Shown here: positions 17,500 to 26,484 of the stretch, piece after piece
How positions within the stretch are numbered: the first letter of the stretch is position 1
Layout of the letters: each line of letters opens with the position of its first letter
Source of the DNA: Foetidibacter luteolus
GTDB taxonomy: Bacteria; Bacteroidota; Bacteroidia; Chitinophagales; Chitinophagaceae
Reading direction: 5' to 3'
NCBI RefSeq assembly: GCF_009650435.1
Contig: NZ_VVIP01000062.1
Location: 1-64,000 of the forward strand
Length of the DNA: 64,000 nt
Position numbers and translations under genes: made by a program
The notes under the pieces: model-generated
What the model saw: only the letters and a program-made list of their open reading frames with translations
Databases searched by the model: none
Told to the model about the DNA's origin: nothing

Positions 17500-19557
17500 T
17501 TATTCATTCAGTAACTGGCCCAGCCTGGCAGCCAGTTTTTCAACCGTTGGCAACATGGCAGCTTCAAGCCCGAGGTTTAACGGCACGGCCGGCAGGTCGA
17601 GAGCGCCCATAACATGCACCGGCGCATCCAGCCACTGAAAACAATGGTAACTGATGCGGTGCGCCAGCGCCTCGGCAAAGGAGTTGGTTTGCTGTTCTTC
17701 TGTTAATACCAGGCATTTGCCATGTTTTTTTACGGTGCTGAATACCAGCGCTTCATCCAATGGAGAGAGGGTACGCAAATCAATAACATCAAGCCGGCCG
17801 GCAAACTGCCTGGCCGCCGCTTTGGCCCAGTAAACACCCATACCATAAGTGATGATACAGGCAGATTGGCCAGACTGCACCAGGCTGTCATCCGCATGCA
17901 GCACCGTATGCGCTTTACCAAGGGGCAATATGTAATCCTCGGAAGGTTCTGTGGTTTTTGCTTCATCGGTACCCTGTACTTTGCTCCAGTACAATCCCTT
18001 ATGTTCCAGCATTACCACCGGGTTGGGGTCGTAAAAGGCCGCCTTCATCAATCCCTTGATATCCGCGGCATTGGAAGGATAGCACACTTTGATGCCTTTA
18101 ATGGAAAGCAGGGTGGTTTCTATGCTGCCGCTATGGTAGGGGCCACCGCCATTGTAAGCGCCGGCAGGTACCCGCAATACCATGCTAACGGGGTACTTGC
18201 CATGCGTTAAATAGCAGGATTTGGATATCTCCGTAACCAACTGGTTAAAGCCGGGATATATATAGTCCGCAAACTGCACTTCTACAATGGGCTTTAAGCC
18301 AACAGCAGATAACCCAACCGTTGAACCAATGATATAGGCTTCCTGGATGGCCGTGTTGAATACCCGCAGGTCACCGAACTTTTCCGCCAGCAGAGCTGCT
18401 TCCCGGAATACGCCGCCCAGCCTGCGGCCCACATCCTGCCCGTAGAACAAACATTCCGGGTGGGCCCTCATCAATTCTTCTATGGCGTGCAGCGCAGCAT
18501 CTACCATAATAACTTTTCCCGCCCCCGCCGGTGAACGCTGTCCTTTTTCCTCTGTAACAGGCGTGGGCACAAATACGTGTTGGATAACAGTTTCGGGCAA
18601 TGGCTCCGGTGCATCGCTGGCCTTCTGAAAATCATGTTGGGCCACCTGTATGCCCTGGTGGGCTATATCCAACACTTTTGTTTCGGCAAAGCCGGCATGC
18701 AACAACAGCCTTTTTAGTTTGGGCAAGGGGTCTTGCAGGGAATGATGTTCCAGGTCTTCCTTATCCCGGTAGAATTCTTTTCTTACGCCGCTGGTATGAT
18801 GGTTAAGCAATGGCACCGTAGCATGCACCAGCACAGGCTTTCTTTTTACCCTGGCATAATCAATAGCAAATTCCATTACATGGTAGCTGGCCACAAAATC
18901 GCTGCCATCCACCTGTAACCTGTGCATGCCTTTAAAACCTTCGGCATATTCATAAGCATTCATGGCCCTGGCTTCGGCGGCAGAAACGCTGATGCCCCAA
19001 TTGTTATCCTGCACCAGGTAAACAATGGGCAATTGCTTAAGCACCGCAAACTGAAAAGCTTCGCTCACTTCTCCTTCTGTAATGCTGTTATCGCCAAAGC
19101 TGCAAAGCACTACGCTGCCCTCTACCTGCGGCAACTGTTGCAGTTTAAGATTTTCTATGTACTGAATGCCTTGTGCCAAGCCAGTTGTAGGTATGGCCTG
19201 CATGCCGGTAGCGCTGCTCTGGTGAATAATTTTAGGCCTGTTTGCACTTTTGGATGAGGGGTGGCAATAGTAGACCCTGCCGCCGGAGAAAATATCGCCT
19301 TCCTTAGCCAGTAATTGAAGCATCAGATCATAGGGTGTAAAGCCTAAGGCTAACAGCATACAATCATCACGATAATATGGGCTTACATAATCTTTTGCCT
19401 GCATTTGCATGCCTGCCGCCAGTTGTATGGCTTCGTGCCCACGGGAAGTGGAATGTACGTATTTGCAAACCTGCCTGTTGTTTTCATACAGGTCGGCCAT
19501 GGTTCTGGCAGTGGTCATTAACTGCCATGCTTTGGCAAGAATATCGTTGGTAAGCAT
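17500..19557 (-). CDS. Fused alpha/beta E1 component of a 2-oxoacid dehydrogenase
   Basis: Residues about 1-330 form the E1-alpha half and about 345-680 the E1-beta half, fused in one 685-aa chain. The alpha half shows SRGHEAIQLAAGMQM, SPYYRDDCMLLALG and the thiamine diphosphate motif GDNSITEGEVSEAF...QDNNWGIS. The third motif residue is Asn where Gly is usual. The beta half shows LFYGQDVGRRLGGVF, FADYIYPGFNQLVTE, GAYNGGGPYHSGS and VVMLEHKGLYW. It resembles branched-chain 2-oxoacid dehydrogenases. No E2 or E3 gene lies nearby. It is 75 bp downstream of the HD oxygenase-like gene on the same strand, probably co-transcribed. Confidence 0.9.
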   Translation of the reverse strand: MLTNDILAKAWQLMTTARTMADLYENNRQVCKYVHSTSRGHEAIQLAAGMQMQAKDYVSPYYRDDCMLLALGFTPYDLMLQLLAKEGDIFSGGRVYYCHPSSKSANRPKIIHQSSATGMQAIPTTGLAQGIQYIENLKLQQLPQVEGSVVLCSFGDNSITEGEVSEAFQFAVLKQLPIVYLVQDNNWGISVSAAEARAMNAYEYAEGFKGMHRLQVDGSDFVASYHVMEFAIDYARVKRKPVLVHATVPLLNHHTSGVRKEFYRDKEDLEHHSLQDPLPKLKRLLLHAGFAETKVLDIAHQGIQVAQHDFQKASDAPEPLPETVIQHVFVPTPVTEEKGQRSPAGAGKVIMVDAALHAIEELMRAHPECLFYGQDVGRRLGGVFREAALLAEKFGDLRVFNTAIQEAYIIGSTVGLSAVGLKPIVEVQFADYIYPGFNQLVTEISKSCYLTHGKYPVSMVLRVPAGAYNGGGPYHSGSIETTLLSIKGIKVCYPSNAADIKGLMKAAFYDPNPVVMLEHKGLYWSKVQGTDEAKTTEPSEDYILPLGKAHTVLHADDSLVQSGQSACIITYGMGVYWAKAAARQFAGRLDVIDLRTLSPLDEALVFSTVKKHGKCLVLTEEQQTNSFAEALAHRISYHCFQWLDAPVHVMGALDLPAVPLNLGLEAAMLPTVEKLAARLGQLLNE

Positions 19558-19632
19558 GCAACAAATGTACGGGCTAAGCCGTATGGCGGTGTTGAGGGCG
19601 TTGAGTTTTCTTTACCGGCTGCTGCGCTACTG

Positions 19633-20214
19633 TTACTGTTGCCTGGCCAGCAGGTATTGCAGGGTTAACTGCTTTATCATAGCTATATCCTGTGGGTTTA
19701 CAGGCTGGTCTTCTTCTTTACCAAGGTCGTCCCAGTAGCGTATTTTAATGTAATCCTGTAAAAGCGGGTCTTTCTCATAAGCCGCGGCTTCGGTTATGCT
19801 CATGGGGCCGCCCTGGTATGCCAGTGTAGCTTTGCTGGCGCCGGAAAGCTTTTCATAATAGCCTGGCTCCGCATAGGTTAGGTAACGTTTGGTTGCCACA
19901 TGGCTGTACACCAGTTTTGCCACACGTTCAGAAAAACCGTATTGCAACAGCAGGTCGTGGCCCAGTTTATCGTGGTCTTTTTTGCCAAACAGGCCCATTT
20001 CCTCCGAATGCTCCAGCAGGTGGCCTATGTCGTGAAAAAAAGCAGCCAGCACCATTTCATCATCATAACCTTCCTGCCGTGCCAGCAAGGCACATTGCAC
20101 CATGTGCATCAGTTGGGTTACACCTTCTCCATACTCTTCGTTGCCGTGCTGTTCATACAATCTAAAAAGTTCTTCTACTTTTTGCTGAACAGTGACGGGA
20201 GTTTCTTTTGTCAT
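19633..20214 (-). CDS. PhnZ-like HD-domain oxygenase or phosphohydrolase
   Basis: The 193-aa protein carries an HD fold with candidate metal ligands His37, His61-Asp62, His81, His105 and Asp162. This spacing agrees with the mixed-valence di-iron oxygenase PhnZ as I recall it (34, 58-59, 80, 104, 161). Glu30 also fits the PhnZ lid Glu; the lid Tyr position is Glu27, with Tyr28 next to it. Further family marks are YGEGVTQLMHMVQCALLA, QGGPMSITEAAAYEKDP and IKIRYWDDLGK. PhnZ cleaves the C-P bond of 2-amino-1-hydroxyethylphosphonate. The substrate here is unknown and could be different. It sits between a class-III PLP enzyme and an E1 dehydrogenase. Confidence 0.8.
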   Translation of the reverse strand: MTKETPVTVQQKVEELFRLYEQHGNEEYGEGVTQLMHMVQCALLARQEGYDDEMVLAAFFHDIGHLLEHSEEMGLFGKKDHDKLGHDLLLQYGFSERVAKLVYSHVATKRYLTYAEPGYYEKLSGASKATLAYQGGPMSITEAAAYEKDPLLQDYIKIRYWDDLGKEEDQPVNPQDIAMIKQLTLQYLLARQQ

Positions 20215-20313
20215 ACAATTATCTCTAAGGTTGAATAATAACTTTTTATACTGTTGCCTGCCCGTAGCGCCTCACCCCAACCCCTCTCCGCCCGGAGAGG
20301 GGCAAAACAACAC

Positions 20314-21666
20314 TTAGCTACGTACAGATTGCAGGCCTTTGTCAATAGCCGACACTACCTTATCGCATTCATCTTTTGTTATTACCAGCGATGGCCGCAG
20401 TGTAAGAATATTCCCCTCTATTACTTTTAGCGCCACACCCTGTTTCATGCAGGTATACATAACCTGCTCAGCCTGCGCAACAGCTCTTTCTTTGGTAGTC
20501 CTGTCAGTAACAAGGTCAACACCAATGTGCATGCCGCGGCCTGCAATGTTACCAACAAGCGCATGTTTGTGTTTTAAGACTTCCAGTTCATCCATCAAAT
20601 ACTGACCCAACATGGCGGCCTGCCGTACCAGGTTATTTTGTTCAATGTAATTAATGGTAGCCAGGCCTGCCGTACAGCACAACGGATTTTTTTCGTGTGT
20701 AAAATGCCCCACTGAACGATGCTGCAGAACGTTGTACTTTTCCCAGGTTACTATTCCTGCCAGGGGCAGCAGGCCGCCGCCCAAAGACTTGCCCAGCACC
20801 AATACATCCGGCGTTACATAATGCTCGCAGGCAAACCATTTACCGGTACGGCCAAAGCCTTCAATAATTTCATCGAACACCAGGAAAATACCATGCGCAT
20901 CGCAAATACGCCGCACCTCGCTCCAATAATAGGTGGAAGGCACAACCGGCGTGGAGGAGATGGGCTCAGCCACTATGGCCGCAACATCAGGATGCCGTTT
21001 AATGATGGTGGTAATTTGTCTCAGGTAAGCATCGTCAATAGCCTGCTCGTCCGTTAAGCCCCAGGGGTTGCGGTAATAGTTGGGAAACTCCACATGAAAA
21101 GCACCCGGCATCATGGGGCCTTGCCCGTTGGAAAAATGCTCCTCGCCACCAACCGTTGAAGCCTGGAAACCGTTGCCATGGTAAGAATCCCAATAAGAGA
21201 TGGTTTTCCAGCGGCCCGTTACCTGTTTGGCAATAGCGATGGCCATTTCAATGGCTTCGCTGCCGCCCGGACAAAACAGTACACGGCTAAGGCCATCCGG
21301 CGTTATTTCAGTTAGTTTTTTTGCCAGTTGTATGGCCGGAATGTTGGTATAACGGCGTGGTGTAAATGCTAACTGCTTCTGCAATTGTTCAATAACCGCG
21401 CTGATAACAGCAGGGTTGCTGAAACCGGCATTGTGCACGCCATTGCCGTGCAAATCAATGTATTGATTGCCCTGGAGGTCGTAAATGCTGGCGCCGGCGG
21501 TTTTGGAGAGCACATTCATTACCGGCGTAGAAAGCGCCTGGTGCAAAAAATAGGTAGCATCTTCCTTGAGCCAGTAACGGGTTTCATTATCAAGACTGTT
21601 GGTGTATTCTTCTCTTAACGATGTGCCGTTGATATCTCCCTGTTCCCTGGAAATCTGGTGTGTCAT
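20314..21666 (-). CDS. Class-III aminotransferase-fold PLP enzyme
   Basis: Fold-type I, class-III signatures are complete: FCPGGSEAIEMAIAIAK (PLP phosphate binding), SYHGNGFQAS, the PLP-ring Asp265 in VFDEIIEGFGRTGKW, and the Schiff-base Lys293 in VLGKSLGGGLLPLAG. The length of 450 aa is normal. Family members include omega-aminotransferases and PLP ammonia-lyases such as PbfA, which acts on hydroxylated 2-aminoethylphosphonate. Adjacency to a PhnZ-like gene makes an aminophosphonate or similar amino compound a reasonable guess, but sequence alone cannot separate transaminase from lyase. It is the first gene of the minus-strand cluster. Confidence 0.85.
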   Translation of the reverse strand: MTHQISREQGDINGTSLREEYTNSLDNETRYWLKEDATYFLHQALSTPVMNVLSKTAGASIYDLQGNQYIDLHGNGVHNAGFSNPAVISAVIEQLQKQLAFTPRRYTNIPAIQLAKKLTEITPDGLSRVLFCPGGSEAIEMAIAIAKQVTGRWKTISYWDSYHGNGFQASTVGGEEHFSNGQGPMMPGAFHVEFPNYYRNPWGLTDEQAIDDAYLRQITTIIKRHPDVAAIVAEPISSTPVVPSTYYWSEVRRICDAHGIFLVFDEIIEGFGRTGKWFACEHYVTPDVLVLGKSLGGGLLPLAGIVTWEKYNVLQHRSVGHFTHEKNPLCCTAGLATINYIEQNNLVRQAAMLGQYLMDELEVLKHKHALVGNIAGRGMHIGVDLVTDRTTKERAVAQAEQVMYTCMKQGVALKVIEGNILTLRPSLVITKDECDKVVSAIDKGLQSVRS

Positions 21667-21802
21667 AATTTAGTGGCTTGCGAAAATAAAGTTACAAATA
21701 CTATACTAAGTTTAGTATTAATAAACTATTATGTTTCGTATTTTTTATCAGAACTTCCTTTACGGACAACAAGAGAGGCATATTATTTCCGGGAAGGGGA
21801 GT

Positions 21803-21862
21803 TATTATGGGCCCGGCGGCAGGAACTACCAGGAGGCTTCCGTTGCGTCGCACTCTTCAGGG
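21803..21862 (+). repeat. Dispersed repeat family R2, copy 3
   Basis: TATGGGCCCGGCGGCAGGAA, CTACCAGGAGGCTTC, then TTGCGTCGCACTCTT. It lies in the gap between the class-III PLP gene and the DUF2851 gene, upstream of the former and downstream of the latter. Confidence 0.75.
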
Positions 21863-21928
21863 TTCTGTTCTTTATTCGCCAGCATTGCCGGCACCCCCGG
21901 ATTTTACCAGCATACTGATCTTGCATCT

Positions 21929-23203
21929 TTAACTGGCACGCAGCAATTTATTACCTACAGCGCAATCAAGGCAGCGTTTTTCATCGCAATAGTTTTTCTT
22001 TAATTCCAGCAATGCCTGGGAATCGAAGGCGTTCTGGTGAAGTACAGCCCTTTCCTTCCAGGCAGCCGTTATCTTGTTCTGCTCCGGCGGCAGGTGCATC
22101 AGCCAGTTAACCGCTTTATCTTTCCAGTGCTGTTCCCTGCTGTACACGCCATAAGCGAACAGTACCGGCACTACAGTATTGATGATGATATTGGTTACCA
22201 TTTGCCCACCCAGCTTCTTTGGTTTATAATCGCTGGCTTCATCCAGCTTGTAATGGTAATGCCAGTAATCGTTAGCCGTTACATCCAGCAGTTCTTTAAC
22301 TGTAGTGATATCTGCCGCCTCTTTTACTTTTGAAAACAAATGTACCGCCTGGTATATTAGTGCCGCCAGTTGCGCCAGGCGCAGGGTAGGAAAATTGGCC
22401 GGCCGCATCCTTAAAAACATGGGGGCTTTGTTCAGCGGCGCCAGCTTGTGCATTTTTTTCAGGAACTGGTATTCCCGCTGCAGCAGACGTGGATATTCTT
22501 CTTCAAACTCAGCTTCCAGCAGCAGGGCCTGGCCCAGCAACAGCGCTTCCAGTTGTATTAGCTGGTTTTTGTGTTTGGCCAGCACGTTTACGGGTATGGT
22601 TTTGGCCAGTTCCTCAAAACAATGGGCGTTTACAGTAATACCGAAATTACGAGCCAGCAGCCACCAGAAAGTTTCCTCCCAGTGGCCATTGCTTTTACCA
22701 AGCAGGTTGATGATGGTTTCTGCCCGGCGTGACAAACGTTCTATCAGCAGCCGTTCTTTCCAGGCCATCCAGCCCAGCCCGCTTAGGACAGGTAACTGGT
22801 TGCCGCAGGCGATAAAGCTTTTGGCATTCATGAGCGCTTCATATTGCTGCAGCATAATTACCGGCACCAGCGGTTGCAGCTCTAACGTAGGCAGTTCAGC
22901 GCCATTGGGCAATGCGATACCCTTATCATGCTGCCACACTACATGCAATACTACATTGCTGTAATTAGCATCCCCGGTATGCGCATGCTGCTGCCAGTGT
23001 GATGAATATACATGCAGTTCAATATTACCGACAAGAATGGTAGCATCTATCCTGATTTTTGCCTCACTGAAATCTGGCCCCTGGTTGGTGTTATATTGGC
23101 CCGGATAAATTACCTGCAGGCTTTCGTTGTTAACTGTTTGCAATTGCTTTTTGCTGAAATATTGAAACTGCCAGATGAATTGAAGCAAGCGTTCTGTAAT
23201 CAT
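21929..23203 (-). CDS. DUF2851 family protein
   Basis: The start at MITERLLQFIWQFQYF is the usual family opening; the frame has seven more residues upstream. Family marks are LQVIYPGQYNTNQGPDFSEAKI, GNIELHVYSSHW and VVLHVVWQHD near the N terminus, and a four-Cys end (YCDEKRCLDCAVGNKLL). DUF2851 proteins are about 420-430 aa and widespread in Bacteroidota. The N-terminal part has a nuclease-like look (conserved D, E and H in beta strands), but no activity is known to me. It stands alone between repeats. Confidence 0.9.
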   Translation of the reverse strand: MITERLLQFIWQFQYFSKKQLQTVNNESLQVIYPGQYNTNQGPDFSEAKIRIDATILVGNIELHVYSSHWQQHAHTGDANYSNVVLHVVWQHDKGIALPNGAELPTLELQPLVPVIMLQQYEALMNAKSFIACGNQLPVLSGLGWMAWKERLLIERLSRRAETIINLLGKSNGHWEETFWWLLARNFGITVNAHCFEELAKTIPVNVLAKHKNQLIQLEALLLGQALLLEAEFEEEYPRLLQREYQFLKKMHKLAPLNKAPMFLRMRPANFPTLRLAQLAALIYQAVHLFSKVKEAADITTVKELLDVTANDYWHYHYKLDEASDYKPKKLGGQMVTNIIINTVVPVLFAYGVYSREQHWKDKAVNWLMHLPPEQNKITAAWKERAVLHQNAFDSQALLELKKNYCDEKRCLDCAVGNKLLRAS

Positions 23204-23300
23204 GGGTGACGGGTTAAATAGCATACCAGATTTTATAACGGAGCAAAAATACGGCTGATAACCTAAAACTGTTGCGTGAAAAATTGCGTTGTGTCACCAC

Positions 23301-23411
23301 CGCGCCAGGGATTGAAGCGGATACCCCGGTGAGGCCGTCGCAGCGGGGCGTTGTGCCGGAGTATGAGCGGAAAGCCCGGTGCCCATCGCCTTAGCGTGGG
23401 CAGGCGCCCTA
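23301..23411 (+). repeat. Dispersed repeat family R1, copy 4
   Basis: Full copy with a diverged right end (GTGCCCATCGCCTTAGCG replacing the usual CCTTGCGATAGC). It ends 7 bp beyond the maf stop, which is on the opposite strand. Confidence 0.8.
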
Positions 23412-23417
23412 CCCTTT

Positions 23418-24002
23418 TTACTTATGCTGCAAATTGCTTAATGCCTGCACCACACGGCTTACAGGCAGGCCCATAACATTGTAGAAATCGCCATTTACGG
23501 ATGCGATGCCTACAACGCCAATCCATTCCTGGATGGCATAGGCGCCGGCTTTGTCGTAAGGCTGGTATTTGTCAACATAAAAAGTTACCTGCTGCAAGGT
23601 TAGCTGGTGAAAAAGTACTTCTGTAACGTCAGCAAAGGCAGTTTCTGTGTCATGGTGCATTAGTACAACGCCGGTTATAACGCGGTGGCGCTGGCCGGAA
23701 AGCGAAGTAAGTATATCAATGGCATGCTGCCTGTTGTTGGGCTTGCCGATTACCTGGTTGTTTAGCACCACAATGGTATCGGCAGCGAGTATGGGCCTGG
23801 CTGGCAGGCTGTTTTGTATAATGTGCTGCTGAACGGCTATAGCCTTGTTGCGTGCAATGTGTACAGCAACTTCTTCAACCGGCATGCCCGGGGGAAAGCT
23901 TTCGTCTGTAGGGCATACAATGATATCGAAAGGCACTTCAGCCCACTCAAGCAATTGCTTGCGCCGCGGCGATTGTGATGCGAGTATGATGTTGGGAAGC
24001 AT
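23418..24002 (-). CDS. maf: Maf-family nucleotide pyrophosphatase
   Basis: The start is MLPNIILASQSPRRKQLLEW, the classical Maf N terminus; the 19 upstream in-frame residues (rich in HHSPLTTHH) come from a low-complexity repeat. Other signatures are ILAADTIVVLNNQVIGKP with the catalytic Asp, LSGQRHRVITGVVL and YDKAGAYAIQEWIG. Maf proteins hydrolyse non-canonical nucleoside triphosphates such as dTTP, UTP or modified forms and are linked to septum control. At 194 aa it is full length. It follows the UbiA-type gene by 88 bp and may be the last gene of a unit with it and the KdsC-like gene. Confidence 0.95.
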   Translation of the reverse strand: MLPNIILASQSPRRKQLLEWAEVPFDIIVCPTDESFPPGMPVEEVAVHIARNKAIAVQQHIIQNSLPARPILAADTIVVLNNQVIGKPNNRQHAIDILTSLSGQRHRVITGVVLMHHDTETAFADVTEVLFHQLTLQQVTFYVDKYQPYDKAGAYAIQEWIGVVGIASVNGDFYNVMGLPVSRVVQALSNLQHK

Positions 24003-24004
24003 GG

Positions 24005-24057
24005 TGGTGTGGTGGTGAGTAGTGAGTGGGGAGTGGTGAATAGTGAGTGGGGAGAAC
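24005..24057. repeat. Low-complexity GTGAGTAGTGA-type tract
   Basis: A degenerate microsatellite of GTGAGTAGTGAGTGGGGAG units directly upstream of maf. Related tracts are at about 17220-17325 (complement) and 56862-56930. Confidence 0.7.
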
Positions 24058-24090
24058 ACTTACATTAACACTTACCATTACCGCCCGCCT

Positions 24091-25062
24091 TTATGAATAG
24101 ATTTTAAAAAATATCATGGATAAAATTCCCGTAAACATTACCAGCTTAATAAGAGAGCTAAGGCTATGGTAATCTTTTGGGGTTTGTGCTTTGTACAGCT
24201 TTTTAAATATGTAAAACAATGGCGCTATTACCAGCAGTACCATATAGATAACGCTGCCCCACCAGCCTAATGTTAACGCGTAACCCTGCACAACCAGCAA
24301 CGCTATAATAATAACACTAAGCCATACGGATACAAATACTTTAGTAGCAATTACGCCCCAAACAATGGGCATTGTTTTGCCACCATAGCGCCTGTCGCCC
24401 TCCATGTCTTCCATATCCTTTACCACCTCCCTTATCAGCGAGATAATAAATGCAAAGCCAGCATACAGGAAGGTTACCCGTAATATTTTGTTTACGTTAA
24501 GCGAGGTTGAGGAAAATACATGGCTGTTCTCGCTCCATGTAATCACCAGTATTACCCAGGCCGTTAACACAGAGATGAGCACATTGCCGATGAGGAACTT
24601 TTTTTTGAAAGAAATAGAATAAACAAATAACAATGCCACGCAAAGAAAATTGGCCACACCCACCAGGAAGGCCCTGGAAGTAAAATCTATTACAAAGCCC
24701 ATAACAATGCCGGCTATGCTAAGCGCCAGGTGCCAAACGATTGTCCAGCGACGGTGGATGATTTTTTCCACCACCATTTTTTCAGGTTTGTTTACCTGGT
24801 CTATGTCAAGGTCAAAATAATCGTTGATGATATAGCCCGCAGCGGCTATTAATACGGAAGAAAGGCACAACAGACCAAAGCGCCAGCCGTAAATATTGGG
24901 TACCAACCCGGCCCTGTCGAACACGGGGCGCACCACGCAATACAGAAAGAGTAACTGGGTTACGGCTATAAAAACCAGGTTGGGCCAGCGTACCAGTCTT
25001 ATAAATGCGGTTACTAATTTCAAAACGGCTATTACTTTTTGTGGTGGATATAGAGTTGGCAA
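24091..25062 (-). CDS. UbiA-family prenyltransferase, GGGP-transferase-like
   Basis: The protein has about eight hydrophobic helices and both aspartate-rich motifs of the UbiA family: NDYFDLDIDQVNKPEK (residues about 80-95) and REVVKDMEDMEGDRRYGGKT (about 205-224). These bind prenyl diphosphate via magnesium. The start could be M1 or slightly later. In Bacteroidota such genes are usually annotated as geranylgeranylglycerol-phosphate geranylgeranyltransferase, an archaeal-type lipid enzyme, though the true product is unproven. It lies 6 bp downstream of the KdsC-like gene and upstream of maf, so these three form a likely operon. Confidence 0.85.
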   Translation of the reverse strand: MPTLYPPQKVIAVLKLVTAFIRLVRWPNLVFIAVTQLLFLYCVVRPVFDRAGLVPNIYGWRFGLLCLSSVLIAAAGYIINDYFDLDIDQVNKPEKMVVEKIIHRRWTIVWHLALSIAGIVMGFVIDFTSRAFLVGVANFLCVALLFVYSISFKKKFLIGNVLISVLTAWVILVITWSENSHVFSSTSLNVNKILRVTFLYAGFAFIISLIREVVKDMEDMEGDRRYGGKTMPIVWGVIATKVFVSVWLSVIIIALLVVQGYALTLGWWGSVIYMVLLVIAPLFYIFKKLYKAQTPKDYHSLSSLIKLVMFTGILSMIFFKIYS

Positions 25063-25068
25063 TGTACC

Positions 25069-25590
25069 TTATTGTGACCTTACCTGCTTGTCGCCCATCC
25101 AGTTTCCATTTAATTTTAACACTTTTTCAATTACATCCCTGGCGCAGCCCATACCACCGCTGAACGGTGAGATGTAGTGGGCAATATCCTTCACTTCAAC
25201 AACAGCATCGGCGGGGCAGCAAGCCAGGCCTGCATGGCCCATTACTTCAACATCGGGCACATCATCTCCCATGTACATTACCTGTGCAAAATCAACGCCC
25301 TGGCCGCCCATAAAATCACGAAGACAGGCCAGCTTATCTTCCACACGCATAAATATACTTTTAATGCCGAGGTATAACAGCCTTTCTTTTACTTCATCAG
25401 ACGACGCCCCTGAAATTGCCACTACATGATACCCTTTTTTTACAGCCAGTTGCAGGGCATAACCATCTTTTATGTTCATTTTACGGGCCATGGCGCCACC
25501 GGGCAACAGCAGCAGGCTGCCATCGGTAAGTACGCCGTCAATATCAAACACAAAAGTGGTGATGGGCTTAAATAGTTCAAGAACGTTCAT
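25069..25590 (-). CDS. kdsC: KdsC-type HAD phosphatase
   Basis: The HAD nucleophile motif is FDIDGVLTDG near residue 15, motif II is AISGA and the last motif is MGDDVPDVEVM. The short capless form of 173 aa matches 3-deoxy-D-manno-octulosonate 8-phosphate phosphatase, which makes free KDO for lipopolysaccharide. Related phosphatases act on acylneuraminate or KDN 9-phosphate, so the exact substrate is inferred. It is separated by only 6 bp from the UbiA-type gene. Confidence 0.85.
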   Translation of the reverse strand: MNVLELFKPITTFVFDIDGVLTDGSLLLLPGGAMARKMNIKDGYALQLAVKKGYHVVAISGASSDEVKERLLYLGIKSIFMRVEDKLACLRDFMGGQGVDFAQVMYMGDDVPDVEVMGHAGLACCPADAVVEVKDIAHYISPFSGGMGCARDVIEKVLKLNGNWMGDKQVRSQ

Positions 25591-25708
25591 GAATTGATGT
25601 ATTGATGTGCTGATTAGCTAATTGGCTGATGTGATAATATGCTGATGCAGGAGTTGGATAAAACCTGAACCAGCACATAACCAAATTACCATATCAGCAA
25701 ATTTTTAA

Positions 25709-25948
25709 TTATTTCTGGTTATCCCTCCACTCGTACACCCAGGCGCTCTGTATCATTTCCAGGTGGCCCTCGGTGCTTTGCTCCCTTGTGCCGTGAAAGT
25801 TAGGCACCTGCAGCACCCATTCCAGCAGGTCTGTAAAACGTACGCGGTAAATTCTGCCTTCGGTAAATTCGTCGCCAAACCTTTCATACAGCTTCATAGC
25901 AATATCCTCATGGTCGTTCCAGTGTATCGGCGGTTCAAAAATTGACAT
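25709..25948 (-). CDS. iscX: IscX-like Fe-S assembly protein
   Basis: The 79-aa acidic protein matches the IscX fold: IHWNDHEDIAMKLYERFGD, then VRFTDLLEWVLQVPNF and a closing segment HLEMIQSAWVYEW. IscX binds the cysteine desulfurase IscS and tunes iron-sulfur cluster assembly. It is slightly longer than the enterobacterial protein, with an insertion of about ten residues (EFTEGRIYR). The ferredoxin gene lies 53 bp upstream on the same strand, which supports the assignment. Confidence 0.88.
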   Translation of the reverse strand: MSIFEPPIHWNDHEDIAMKLYERFGDEFTEGRIYRVRFTDLLEWVLQVPNFHGTREQSTEGHLEMIQSAWVYEWRDNQK

Positions 25949-26001
25949 ATAGCATGTGATATTTAGATAAAAGATTCAGTGCTCAGCTATCCGGTCAAAA
26001 G

Positions 26002-26337
26002 TTATTCCCCCAGGAACTGCGTTTGATCAGGTAATGTAATTTCAACCAGCCCCCCACCCTGCTGCAGCACACACTGGCAGCCTAACCTTGAGTTGATGCG
26101 GGGGTTAACGGCCCTGTCGATAAAATCCTCTTCCCTGTCGCTAAGTTCTTCCAGGTAATCCATTCCATCCATCACGTAAATATGACAGGTGCTGCATGCG
26201 CATACCGCCCCACAATTGTGGTGCAGGTGAATATCATTATCCAGGCAAACTTCCAGCAGGCTTTGGTTGCCGGCAATACCAGAAAATGTTACAGGCTCCA
26301 ATCCTTTCTGCTCAAAGTTTATCTTAATCGTGTACAT
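26002..26337 (-). CDS. fdx: ISC-type [2Fe-2S] ferredoxin
   Basis: I start at MYTIKINFEQKG; 13 upstream in-frame residues are not conserved in type. The cluster ligands are in NCGAVCACSTCHIYV (first Cys, then five residues, Cys, two residues, Cys; one extra Cys in the loop) and the last Cys is in SRLGCQC. The acidic stretch LEELSDREEDFIDRA is typical of the adrenodoxin-like ferredoxins that feed electrons to iron-sulfur cluster assembly. At 111 aa it is normal length. The neighbouring iscX fits this role. Confidence 0.92.
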   Translation of the reverse strand: MYTIKINFEQKGLEPVTFSGIAGNQSLLEVCLDNDIHLHHNCGAVCACSTCHIYVMDGMDYLEELSDREEDFIDRAVNPRINSRLGCQCVLQQGGGLVEITLPDQTQFLGE

Positions 26338-26484
26338 GAATCTCGCAATTAGGGCCGCAAAGCTATTACAAAACAACGGCTTTAAACCGGGCTTTAGCAG
26401 GTAAATTGCCAGCGAAAAATAAGCGCTTAAATAATTTTATGCAAACAGTTGTTTGTTTTAGATAAAGTTTCTACATTAGAGCAA

